In this document: positions 1-10,319 of the stretch, piece by piece | Layout of the letters: each line of letters starts with the position of its first letter | How positions within the stretch are numbered: position 1 is the first letter of the stretch | Origin: Parasponia andersonii | Lineage: Eukaryota > Streptophyta > Magnoliopsida > Rosales > Cannabaceae | Reading direction: 5' to 3' | DNA length: 64,000 bases | Assembly (NCBI GenBank): GCA_002914805.1 | Contig: JXTB01000085.1 | Location: forward strand, 750,670 to 814,669 | Notes under the pieces: generated by a model | Database searches by the model: none | What the model was told of the DNA's origin: nothing | The model's input: only the letters and a program-made list of their open reading frames with translations | Program-made: the position numbers and the translations under genes

Positions 1-920
1 TTTCCAATAGTTATGTTTGGTATATTTTTTCATATACCAAAAATATATATGTTCCTTTTTATTTTTTTTGAAAGTAAAAAATCATGAAAAAGAGAAATAT
101 CTTTTCTCTTTTCGAATATCTTTATTCATTTTAATTACTCATAATTACTTATTTTTTAGTTGCATATTTCATATATATATATATATATTAAGTAATTGTT
201 ATAATTTTGTCCACCGTATCTCTTTTTTTCATTTTTTTTTTACTGATTGGATATGTAAACACACACTTCTTTGCTATTCTCTCTTATCAATATTAGTTTA
301 AATTTTTTTTTTGTGTTCATAATTTCATATTTTACTTATGGAAGTTATACATATATCATTTTTTTATTATATTATAGTCTATATTTAGATCTCTTTCTTT
401 AATATATATACATATATATATATATTGAAGTTTTTAAAATAAATGTGAATTTATTAGTGTTGTACATAGTCAAAGTTTAATACCATGTTTTTTTCCCTAA
501 AACATTTTATGCTTGAAGCTATTTATAATTAATTTAGTCATCATTATTTAAAAATTTTATTTTTTATTTTCATGTTCCAGGTTTAATATTTGATTTATCA
601 TTGATTAAAATAAATTCTAACTGTAATCGAAATTATCAAGGCCACAATTCGGTCACAACTCGGATTATTTTCTTGAAAATATATTCATAACACATATTTT
701 TTCCATTCTTTTTCTAAGATTGTTCCTTATTTCATTTTTTCTTAGTTTGAAAAACATCTTTTGTGTATGGATTTGGCGCATACATTATTTAGTAATTATA
801 TTTTTATTTGATTACAAAAAATTATAAGAATTAAATTCTAGGCACGATATGCAAGTTAGGAAAATAAAACCTTAGGCATGAATTTTTAGTCAGATTCAAT
901 ATCGAAGCTATTTTTGCTAT
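1..920. other. AT-rich intergenic DNA, no gene seen
   Basis: Very AT-rich sequence with T and A runs and short TA microsatellites (around 170-190 and 405-425). The only long open frame on the plus strand is Phe/Ile/Tyr-rich, as expected from translating T-rich noncoding DNA. No domain, splice pattern or terminal repeat was recognised. Confidence 0.6.
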
Positions 921-3165
921 GTATTTAGTATGATAATTTTTATTGCCTCAATTAATTTTATATTTCTATTTTATTATTGAAAATAGTGATAATAAAGTCA
1001 AACACACAATATATAAACCAACAATATCAAATAATATCTTAATTACTTCAAATTAAAGTCTTTCAAACTAAATGTACAAAACATTAATTAATACATACGT
1101 TGAAATAATAACAATGAAATTTAGGTAATAATTTCACAACAAAGTTAATAAAAATCCATTTTGCTTCTTTCCTTGTCCTCCTCGATACTAAGACCTCCAT
1201 CTTTCTCTTTGCCAATTAAAACAGCAAAGTTCTTCGCGAGGAATCACATGTGATAACTTTTTTTATATCTATTGTAAGTATATGATATATGTAGGTAAAT
1301 ATATTTGAAGAAATGTGTGTATATACATATATATATATATATATAGGGCATCAATCCAGTAGGTATTTTTTTTTTTTACTTATGCATAGATATCAATTTG
1401 ACGAATGAAAATTTAGTATGCATATTTTTTTATTGTAAAAAGTAAGAGAGATAAAGAATATTAATGATGCACGTCTTTTCATGCACTTCATTATAGCCAT
1501 TGGATCACCATTAGATGGTGATCCAACGGCTAAAAAAAAAATATCTACCCATAGCTAAAGAAAAAAAATACCTATTGGATTGACAACCATATATATATAT
1601 ATAATAATTTAGCTCAGATATATTATGATATTATCAATATATGGTAAATTTTTAAGATAATTTATTTCTAAATGTCTATCCAGCTACCTAAGAAATCTTT
1701 TCTCGCTCATGCAAGAGAAAAAGTTTCTAGCAATTAGATAAACAATCAGAAATCTATTAATATAGAAGGAAATTTGCCATATACATTATAATAGTCAAAT
1801 AATAGAGAAGAGATCATAAGAGTATAGCCTAAAACTGCCCCCTAACTACCAAGTGAATAATGACTAAAACAAAGAAGAATGAAGAGGAAAATAGAAACAA
1901 TTTTAAAAGAAAAAGCTGTATAAGAATAATTAGGCATAGTTTTTAAAGGGAGGAAAAAAATAGAGGAGGAAGGAAAGTATTGGAAATATAGAAACGTTGG
2001 GAGACATAGAAAAGGACAAAGGGAATTACAAAAATATATTTGCTGGGAAAGAATTTCTTAGATGAACGCAATAGTAAAGAGCTGTTTTAATCGCGGCAAA
2101 AATAATTAGAGTGAAAAGATAAGATCAGGATGTTCGCACATAGATCTAACAAAGAATTATGAAGCTAAAATCTTTGATAAAACTGCTAACGAAGCTCTAA
2201 CCCGACAACTAATTCCCAGAAGTTTTTGGAACAAAAATTGTAAAACTGCTCCTTAACAGCAAACCAGATTTATTATAGAATGACTAAAGCCATTATACAC
2301 AGCAATTTGTGGGCAGCTAATGTATTACTCTATATGATTAAAGAATAAATGCTCATCATTGCCAAATATACAAAGTGTTACAAAATATGATGAGAAAGGA
2401 GATTAAAACTAAACTGAGCAAAAAAAAAATAAAAAGAAAAATAAAAAGGAAAAGTTTGGGAGAAAGGAATTAAGAAAAGATAACACAGAATTAGCCAACA
2501 AAAAGGGGAAAAAGGTGAAAAAAAGAAAAACCAAATAAAACGATTCACTAAAAGGACATAGGAAAAAAAAGATGTGGAATACAGAAGCATCAAAAGAACT
2601 ATAGCAACATTTTTCAGCATTCAATATAGAAATAACGAGATAGATATTGACACATAATTAGTGCAAGTCAAGCAATACAGATTAATTAAAGGCAGAATTA
2701 AATATAAGTGAACCTAAATATAAAAGAATTTATTGAAATATTCCAATAGCACACAATATTCAAGACAACAACAATGAAATAAATGCATGAATAGTATATT
2801 AATAACATAGAAAATAGACATTAATTAACAACAACAAAATACAGATATAACTAACAAAAGAAAAACAGTAATAAAAGCAGACGAAGACAGTATAATAAAT
2901 ACATGTAATACCTGAAGTGCTTCCCAAAAGAGCCCTCACAACCAACTTTCAGGAAAATAAAGATTATCCACAAATCACAAAACATGGTAAAACAATAGCG
3001 AAAATAGTAAAGCAAGGGCACAGTAATTCAGTCAGCTATAAAGGAGGAAGAACGTCAAAAGAAGTTTGATATGAAAAGTACTAAAATACGTACATAACCA
3101 AATAACCAAATAAGAGTAAGGTATATATAATAGGCAATAAATTCAAACTAAACAGTGGCAGCACC
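920..3165. repeat. Dispersed repeat, copy A (left part)
   Basis: This stretch aligns by eye with 17560-19955 in the same orientation, with many shared blocks. Examples are the block after 2461 with that after 19255, and the block around 2912-2972 with 19707-19765. Copy A carries a MITE at 1346-1588 that copy B lacks, so the MITE came after the copies separated. The block at 2912-2972 reads on the minus strand like a noncoding exon followed by a GTATTACAT donor, conserved in both copies, so this may be an old duplicated gene 5' region or an unrecognised element. No protein was recognised. Confidence 0.65.
1346..1588. mobile_element. MITE copy 1 (Mutator-like, about 243 bp)
   Basis: The ends form an inverted repeat of about 25 bp: CAATCCAGTAGGTATTTTT on the left and the complement of AAATACCTATTGGATTG on the right. 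It lies in a TA microsatellite, with ATATATATA on both sides (1337-1345 and 1589-1597). That fits a 9-bp target duplication but is not decisive in such sequence. The centre holds a palindrome (GGATCACCAT-tag-ATGGTGATCC, about 1503-1525). A second full copy at 42666-42900 has a clear 9-bp duplication, and a broken copy starts at 24919. Confidence 0.85.
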
Positions 3166-3236
3166 CTAATGAATCATACAATTTAAAAAATATATTTTAA
3201 ATCCTAAATTCTGGGCTTACTTGTTTTAAGTAAGTT

Positions 3237-3911
3237 TTAATCTGGAGACATTATTTCGTGAGAGGAATTACCTCGGTTAACTGACCTTTCTACATTAGGA
3301 TTATGTCTATTATCAAATCTGGCTATATTGTCCTCTTCCTGAGCTATAATAGATTTATATTTTTTAGCTAAAATATGGTCTTCTAACTTACGACCGTGTT
3401 TATATGCTGCTTTCTTTTTACCTGAGAATACATCTACCAAAAACTCGTCCCTAATTTCAAACATATAAAGTTCACTTTCAAACTCGGCTACATCTATCTT
3501 ATTGTTTTCGTCAGTCACTACTGCTCGTATATTTGTCGTATTGTCTTTAACTCTATATTTGTTTATCTTTAAATCCATCTCTTTTTGTATACCTTTATAA
3601 GTACATTCATCTAATAATAACTCCTCCATCTTTTCCCAAGCTATTTCACGTTCAAAGCTATTCATGCTTATCATCAATAGCTACTAAATTATCTGGTTCA
3701 AAGACATTACCTCTAAGCTCTGCAAATATCCCCTAAGAATGGTTACTTTAGCTGCTAGATTTCTGAATCTATATTCAGACCAGGCACTATTAGCTAAATG
3801 ACCTTCTATTATCTTAATTCTCTTTTCCGTTTCCTTTATATGTTCTTCTATATTAGTGAAATCTAGATCAACATTACATAATTTAACTAGTAACTCTTTT
3901 CTTTTAGACAT
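3237..3911 (-). pseudogene. Unknown ORF pair in one frame, split by two TAG codons
   Basis: Two open stretches, 3911-3684 (75 codons, starting MSKRKELLVK) and 3674-3237, lie in the same minus-strand frame. They are separated only by two consecutive TAG codons (3686-3681) and two sense codons. Together they make about 222 codons, rich in Lys, Glu, Leu and Ile, and the first half looks like a coiled coil (repeated IKETEKRIKIIEG-type spacing). I do not recognise the family. The segment lies where repeat copy A differs from copy B, so it arrived as part of an insertion. It may be one decayed gene or two adjacent small ORFs from an unidentified element. Confidence 0.4.
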
Positions 3912-4184
3912 TTCTAATATATTTACTAAACATTTTTAGACAAATATTAAACTCCTTTACAAAATTAATATAACTAGGAAACAAATAGCTATAATATATG
4001 AACATAAATAAACCAAGCAGACAGACATATTCAAAGATTTTTTCAAACATTAAAGTTTTAAAAACAGTTTCTTCTTATCATACTTATTGATAATTCACCA
4101 GTGTTTATGCCGTATTGGATCGGACTTTCAAAAATAAACAGAAATATCATTCAGAAACAGGTAATCATGCTCATAGGTGAGAAG

Positions 4185-4810
4185 TGTTGGGAATCTGACT
4201 GACCTAGATTCGCCGCTCCCAGGATCTCACTTCAAAGAAATGTCAGAATAATAGAGAAATAATAATAGGGAATAGAAACCAATCTCACAACACAAGAATT
4301 TAAGTAGAAAATTCTCGAATCAGGAGAAAAACCACTGTCTCTCAGAAAAGAATTTCACTATATGAAAAATTTCTACAATCACATAGATTTCTCTCTTTTC
4401 TACCCAATGACCCCAATACACCCAAGCACTTTCTCACAAGTATTCTCTCACTCACACCTTACACTGATACTCTTTGAAACTTCTTCTTTCACAAAGAAAC
4501 TCTACTCTCTTTGAAAGGAGAATTAAAGAGAAAGAAAGGATTTAATTAGAAGAGAGAACTTGAAATACTTTCAAGTTTTGGGATGAAGAGAATGATGAAT
4601 GAAGTCTCTATTTATAGGCCTTGAAAGGTAGTGAGAATACTACCTTTCACTATTGCTATTTTGGCTGCTCTTGTTCACTATTGCTATGACGGCTGCCCTT
4701 GTCACTATTGCTATGACAGCTGTCCTTTTCGCTATTGTTATGACGGCTGCCCTATTCACTATTTCTATAATGGCTGCCATTTTTTACTTCTATTCACACA
4801 TACATCAACA
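4185..4810 (-). repeat. Copia element, 3' LTR
   Basis: This left long terminal repeat is about 626 bp with TGTTG...CAACA ends on the plus strand. It is longer than the right copy because 4640-4790 holds a small tandem array absent or reduced in the other LTR. Sequence identity elsewhere is high but clearly below 100 percent, so the insertion is not recent. Confidence 0.8.
4640..4790. repeat. Minisatellite inside the copia LTR
   Basis: Four to five imperfect units of about 30 bp, each containing CTATTGCTATGACGGCTGCC or a close variant. The open frame across them is a repeat artefact with recurring Cys-Tyr-Asp-Gly-Cys-type residues, not a gene. The partner LTR at 6600-6720 has at most a degenerate equivalent. 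Confidence 0.75.
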
Positions 4811-5254
4811 ATCTCTCACTTGAAGGCTTGATTTCAATCACATCTTCACATACGTCTCATCTCATAGCTTACATTGCTGTTATTGTCTTTACTAATAATC
4901 ATACTCCACCATATGAGTATACATACTACTTAGAATTGACAAATTCTAAGAATTTCATCTCGACTCATGTCGAAAGAACCTTGCTAATAATTATGGTGCT
5001 GACTCCTATGTTTGGCTTCTCCAGGAGTTCATCAGCCATCGACATCATTCAGCACACGCCTTACATCAATACCAAACCAATGCCTGTGTGCAAACTTGCT
5101 GCCACTAATTATGACACATCCTCTTTCATGGTGTCTTTGGAGATTAGCGTCATGCCATAAAGATGTACATATTATGATCAAAGGACAAGATCATCATCTC
5201 CATCATAGGAGACAATATTAGCAACATCACCATATTTAGAGCTTTTAGCCGAGC

Positions 5255-5993
5255 CCGCTCCACCTTTTTGACAATTTCTTTTTAGGTGCCCAAATTGTCC
5301 ACACCCCTAGCAGATTATATTCTTTTTCATGGAGTTTTTCTTCCTAGTGTCAACTGCCAAGGTTGAGCCTTTAGATAAAACATTATTTCCACCACCCGTC
5401 AGCCTTCTTTCTTCAGATAAAAATTTACTTGTGACCTCAGAATAAACTACAGTCTCCTTCCTATGCACCAAAATAGGTTTTATATACTCATAGGAAGGTG
5501 GAAGAGATTAGATGAATCGCAATGCCTTATTTTCATCTTCAATCTTCACTCCAATAGCCTCTAATTCAGAAACGATACCATTCAAGACACTTAGATTATC
5601 AGAAATTTTCGTACCTTCATTCATACGCAATGTATGAAACTGCTCTTTCAGGTACACTCGATTTGAGACACCTTTCGCCTGATACAATTCTTTAAGCTTT
5701 CTCTAGAGATCTTTGGCCGTCATTATTCCAAGCACATTTGCAAGGACATTTTTGGCCAAACACATATGTATCGCACTTGTAGCTATCTCATTCAGATCAT
5801 CCCAGTCTTCATCACTCATACTAGATTTCTTAGAATCTCTGCCCTTATAAGCCTCTCTGCCTTTCAAAACCTTGTGTAATCTAGATTGAATCAATAAATT
5901 CTTGACTTGTATTTGCCATAAGCCAAAATTGATGTTCCCATCAAATTTCTCCATATCAGCTCTAACCGGAATTGAAATCTTATTTTCTGACAT
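5255..5993 (-). pseudogene. Copia gag polyprotein remnant
   Basis: The minus-strand frame from 5993 starts MSENKISIPV and contains FDGNINFGLWQIQVKNLL, the usual opening of plant copia gag proteins (UBN2/gag_pre type). It runs 96 codons to a TAG at 5703-5705, after AKDL. The same frame continues with YQAKG, LKEQFHTLRM and LNGIVSELEAIGV, which are normal continuing gag features. Around 5270-5312 a zinc knuckle follows the Cx2Cx4Hx4C pattern (GCGQFGHLKRNC), but one codon between its first two cysteines is TAG. The gene is therefore inactive. No pol follows. Confidence 0.8.
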
Positions 5994-6149
5994 CTTGTTT
6001 CGTACTTCTAACTTGAAAAACCGCTAAGAAAATTTCCAAGAAGGATTAAAGAGTTCAAATGCTTTCACTTGAACACAGCCTTCTTACATAGAATTTCTTA
6101 GACTAATACCAAGCTATAGTGTACTAAAGAACCCCGCTCTGATACTACT

Positions 6150-6736
6150 TGTTGGGAATTTGACTAACCCAGATTCGCCGCTTTCAAGATCTCACTTCAA
6201 AGAAATGTCAGAATAATAGAGAAATAAAAATAAGGAATAGAAACTAATCTCACAACACAAGAATTTAAGTAGAAAATTCCCGAATCAGGAGAAAAACTAT
6301 TGTCTCTCAGAAAAGAATTTCACTATATGAAAAGTTTTTATAATCACATAGATTTCTCTCTTTTCTACCCAATGACCCTAATATACCCAAGCATAATCTC
6401 ACAAATATTTTCTCACCCGCACCTTACACTGCCACTCTTTGAAAGTTTTTTTTTCACAAAGAAACTCTAGTGTCTTTGAAAGGAGAAATAAAGAAAAAAA
6501 AATGATTTAATTAGAAGAGATGACTTGAAATACTTTCAAATTTTGGGACGAAGAGAATAAAGAACAAAGTCCTTATTATTTATAAATCTTGAAAGATAAC
6601 GAGAACGCTATTTTTACTATTACAGCGGCTTTTTTTCACTATTGTTACACTAGTATTGTTATACTATTGTTACGAAGGCAGTCCTATTCCCTGTTGCTCC
6701 GATGGCTTCCGTTTTTACTTCTATTCACACTAACGC
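6150..6736 (-). repeat. Copia element, 5' LTR
   Basis: This right-hand copy is homologous to 4185-4810 and begins TGTTGGGAATTTG. It is flanked on its inner side by the tRNA-Met-type primer site at 6136-6148. The outer end is diverged and placed only approximately. Confidence 0.75.
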
Positions 6737-6984
6737 CATGAAACGGACTTACAACCACATCCTCGCGTAATTGCCGCCAAAGCTGCTGCAGGAGGAGGCC
6801 ACCTCCTTTTGCACTCCTCCCGGGTTCTAAACTTCTTTCTACGTGAAGCTCTGCCGATCTGGCATAAACACTAACTGAATCCTCCCTTTTTACTTATATA
6901 TATATAAACTTAAAGAGAGAATATATATATATATATATATATAACTGAATACCTTTTTTATTGATATCTTAATGTTTATATAAA

Positions 6985-7218
6985 AGATCAAAAAACAGAG
7001 ACTAAACTATTTTTTTTTTTTTAAAACAAACAAAAATTACAGCATACAAAAGGGAGAAGAAAATAAAACTCAAGAGGGAAAAGAACAAATAAAAACTTAA
7101 AATAACAAAAAAAAAAATAAAGAGAAGCCATAACCTAAATCGAACAAACAGAGAAGCAAAGGAAAAAGAAAGAAGGATGATCGGAAGAGAACTAAACAAA
7201 AAAGCGTGAAGAACAAAG

Positions 7219-7261
<43 letters not shown>

Positions 7262-7470
7262 AGCCGAAAAGAGAAGGTGAAGGAATTCGTATAAAGCACT
7301 GCACTGCCATTAATGCACTTAACCCACTGAAAATACCAAAACACCCCCACCCAAAATCCACTCAGTTTCTAAGCCTGAGGCAAAATCGTACAACTGCAAC
7401 ACGAAATTTCGGAAAAAAAAAAACTAAATAGTGAAATGACAAAAAAAAAACTTCGTTTCACTGTTCATTG
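6985..7470. repeat. Dispersed repeat, copy A (right part)
   Basis: The sequence resumes homology with 20855-21330: shared blocks are ATCAAAAAACA, the AACAAAAATTACAGCA stretch, the C-rich CCAAAACAC segment and the final ACTGTTCATT. Between this and the left part of copy A lies 3175-6985, which copy B does not have. A GA microsatellite (about 7224-7258) lies within it. The long minus-strand open frame here (7361-7002) is Ser/Leu/Phe-rich low-complexity translation and is not supported as a gene. Confidence 0.6.
7224..7258. repeat. (GA)n microsatellite
   Basis: An uninterrupted run of about 17 GA dinucleotides. Confidence 0.95.
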
Positions 7471-7497
7471 GACAATGATTTTCTCCCAACATATATA

Positions 7498-7528
7498 CGA
7501 GTTTTTTTACACGCGCGTTTGGTGCGGA
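7498..7528 (-). other. Candidate Helitron 3' terminus with hairpin
   Basis: Read on the minus strand: a GC-rich stem (CGCAC paired imperfectly with CGCGCG across a short AAA-type loop), then GTGTAAAAAAA and CTCG, with T as the next base. Known plant Helitrons end in a hairpin about 10-12 bases before CTRR and insert before T. CTCG would be a single-base departure from CTAG. Placement supports it: it lies just downstream of the RPA-like gene, on the correct strand. Confidence 0.5.
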
Positions 7529-8009
7529 CACGGTATATAATAAGTTTGTAATATAATAATTGTTATATTATTTATAATAGTTAGTAATTTTTTATAATAT
7601 AATGGTATTTGTTTAAGATATAATAAGATGTTGTTCAAAATATTGTAAAATATTTTTATGCTTAAGTAGGTTGGTAATTAATTTCACAGCTTTCGTTTTT
7701 CTTTCTTTTGTTGCTCCTTTTCACTGCAATTAGAGGGAGAAAATTAGAATAAAAAGAAGAATTTAATTAAACTATTTTTTTAAAAAGGAAAGGATGAAGT
7801 TTTGTTATTAAGATATGTGGTATTTGTTTTTGAATATTATCAAATTAATTACCTGATTAATTTTCGCTTACTTCTGTTGATGTTGTTTCTGATCTGAAAT
7901 GCAAATATATATATATATATATATATTATTTAAATGATAGATCATGTATTATATATTTTTTAAAATTATGGGTAATCGGATAGTAGTATTTTATCTTTCT
8001 GTAATTTTT

Positions 8010-10160
8010 TTTGGATCAGACGTATTTGGATCAAGCGGTATGACTGATATTACTTCTGTTTCTGCAATAGTTGGTGGTGGATTCATCGTAATCAAATATC
8101 TTTAACACGATTGTGTCAATTAGAGCTCCCCTAGTTCTGAAATAAACTTGGAATATTCTTGTTTGTCCACATAGTTGTTCGATTTTTGGTGGCAATACTA
8201 TTAGATTAGTGTAGTCTTCTTGTATTGTTAATACTGAGAATGGTTTTTTTATTAGAACTTGAGCTGCTTTTCCAAATATTGTGATGATGGTGAATCCTGT
8301 TTCATCTCGAATTTTGGTATTTAATTTATACCTGTTGAAGCAATGATGTGAAAAAAGAATTTAGTGTAAAGAATTAGTAGAAATATTTTAATTAATGTAT
8401 GGTATTTTAAATTATTGTTTTTTTATATAAGTGAATTAATTAAAGAAATATTTATATAAATTATTTGATTATATGTTGTACCATGGAGTTGAGATTGACG
8501 TCAGATGACCGTGTGTGTCACACCACCACCCACTTCTTGCCTCACGGACTTGTCTTGAACACTGATGACAGGAATTGTAATACCAACCTTGGTGTATTTC
8601 AAATTTAAATATTGATGCCTTTACTGTGAATTTGATTCCCTGAAGGTAAAAAAATCTGATATTAGTTCAAGTTATAATCTGGAATAATATTTTTATTTAT
8701 ATTATTATATTTATGTCAACCAATTGAGTCAGTTGATCTAATTCGTTTAGTTCTACAATTGTTTTTCTGTTCTGCAATTTTTTTTTCTCTCGCGGTTATT
8801 TTTCTCTTGGAATAGGAGTTGGAAGGAATTCGATATATTGTGTTGTGTGTTAAAACCTGATTAATAAATTAATAAAAAAAATATCAATATTCAATTAAGA
8901 TAAATGGAATAGAATTTTTTTAAAAGAAGTATAAAAGATAATTATTAGCTTGTTTTTAATGCATTCGTTTCCGATATGTCTATATTCATATAATATATTG
9001 TTGCACTTGTACTTACAACATATACGTTTCCTGTTCAATATAAAAATTTATATTAGTTAATATCTAATTTAAAATAATGTATTTGTTTGATGTGATGATA
9101 AAATATAATTATTGATTACCTAGAAATTGTTTTACTGTCATATATGTAAAAATGGTTATGACTGGTTCCTCGATAGTATTTACAATATCTGCATTAAAGT
9201 TTTTTGCTGCTTCGTCCCACAAAGTGATTTGTAGTTTTTCACTCCTGCAATTTAGGAAAAAATAGTATTAAATTAAGGTTCAAGCTTAAAATTATCATTT
9301 TCTGAGTATCTTTATGTTAGTGATAAATAAATTAATTACCTGATATTTTGTATTATCAACGTTCATCTCGGTGTCATTTTTTCCTTGATCTCTGTTTCTT
9401 CTAGATTTTATATCTCTATTAACATTCCCATAACATCTATTGTTTTTTTAAAAAAAAAAATAGAGGGGAAAAAGGATATATACAAAAAAATTTAGATAAT
9501 CGATGATAAGTGTTAATTAGAAAATAATATTGTAATTACTAATACCTGATAGATGTCACGAATATCTGTTCTTGCAAGTAGCTGGTTAAAATCTATGAAG
9601 TAGAATTTATGCATTGGAATGTTCGTTGTTAAGATTTTTATTGGAGTGAATGACGTTGCTCTGGCAAACTGAAGCATTGCAGTATGGGGGACGACTTTAT
9701 ATCTTGATTTATTCGGTGCGATATTGAAATTGCTGATTCGGTATACTTATCCTTCAGCTATTTATTGTAAAATATGATCTGCATTTCGAGTTTTAATTGT
9801 TCCGTGGATTGTTTCGTGCTATATTTTATACAAAAAGTGTTTGATTATTACATGATACTATATAATGTTAAATATCAATGGATATACGTATTAATTATAA
9901 TAAATTATAATGTGGTATGACATAACGTAATTTAATGCTATTTTTTTTACCTCATGATCAACTAAAATACAATCTAGACTTATTAGACACCCGGTTATGT
10001 AATCATTGTTGTACCAGAGTCTAATGACGCGGACTTCAATTGTTCCGTAGACTTCATTAGGTTTGAGAGATCTTATAGGTGTTGTCATTTTTGTTTTAGT
10101 TGCAAAAGGGGAAAACATTAATAACATGAAAATTGTATATAAAAATGTAAAGAAATGCAT
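8010..10160 (-). pseudogene. Helitron RPA1-like gene, inactivated
   Basis: Several exon-like blocks on the minus strand resemble the large subunit of replication protein A. The first block (M at 10088 or upstream, to 9951) has SLKPNEVYGTIEVRVIRLW and a donor GTAAAA, matching the first OB fold of RPA1. The second, about 9820-9548, has YRISNFNIAPNKSRYKV and two in-frame stops. The third, 9246-9110, has IVNTIEEPVITIFTYM. The fourth, 8640-8480, has the zinc-ribbon pattern CHQC...WWCDTH. The last, 8340-8010, has KIRDETGFTIITIFGKAAQ. Plant Helitrons commonly carry such genes, whose product binds single-stranded DNA during rolling-circle transposition. Stops make this copy nonfunctional. Confidence 0.75.
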
Positions 10161-10319
10161 ATATAAATTTATATTAGGACGACATTTTTATAATATTTAA
10201 TTCATAAGATGATTTTTACACTTACTTATGTTATGTAAAATTTCTTTATAAACTATGTTTTTGACACGAATTGGATATTTATTGATAGATTCATTTATTA
10301 ATATATATATATATATAGT

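Larger units (their letters stand above)
4185..6736 (-). mobile_element. Short, decayed Ty1/copia LTR retrotransposon
   Basis: Two related direct repeats, 4185-4810 and 6150-about 6736, both begin TGTTGGGAAT on the plus strand. The left copy ends CATCAACA, giving TGTTG...CAACA ends. Next to the right repeat, 6136-6148 reads on the minus strand as a close match to the initiator tRNA-Met primer site (AGTATCAGAGC). The right repeat is therefore the 5' LTR and the element runs on the minus strand. A pyrimidine stretch after 4810 fits a polypurine tract. The interior is only about 1.3 kb and holds gag remnants, with no protease, integrase or reverse transcriptase seen. No clean target duplication was found. 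Confidence 0.85.

Noticed and set aside
7002..7361. 119-codon ORF rich in Ser, Leu and Phe
   Set aside because: It arises from a GA microsatellite and A-rich DNA, and the homologous copy B does not conserve the frame.
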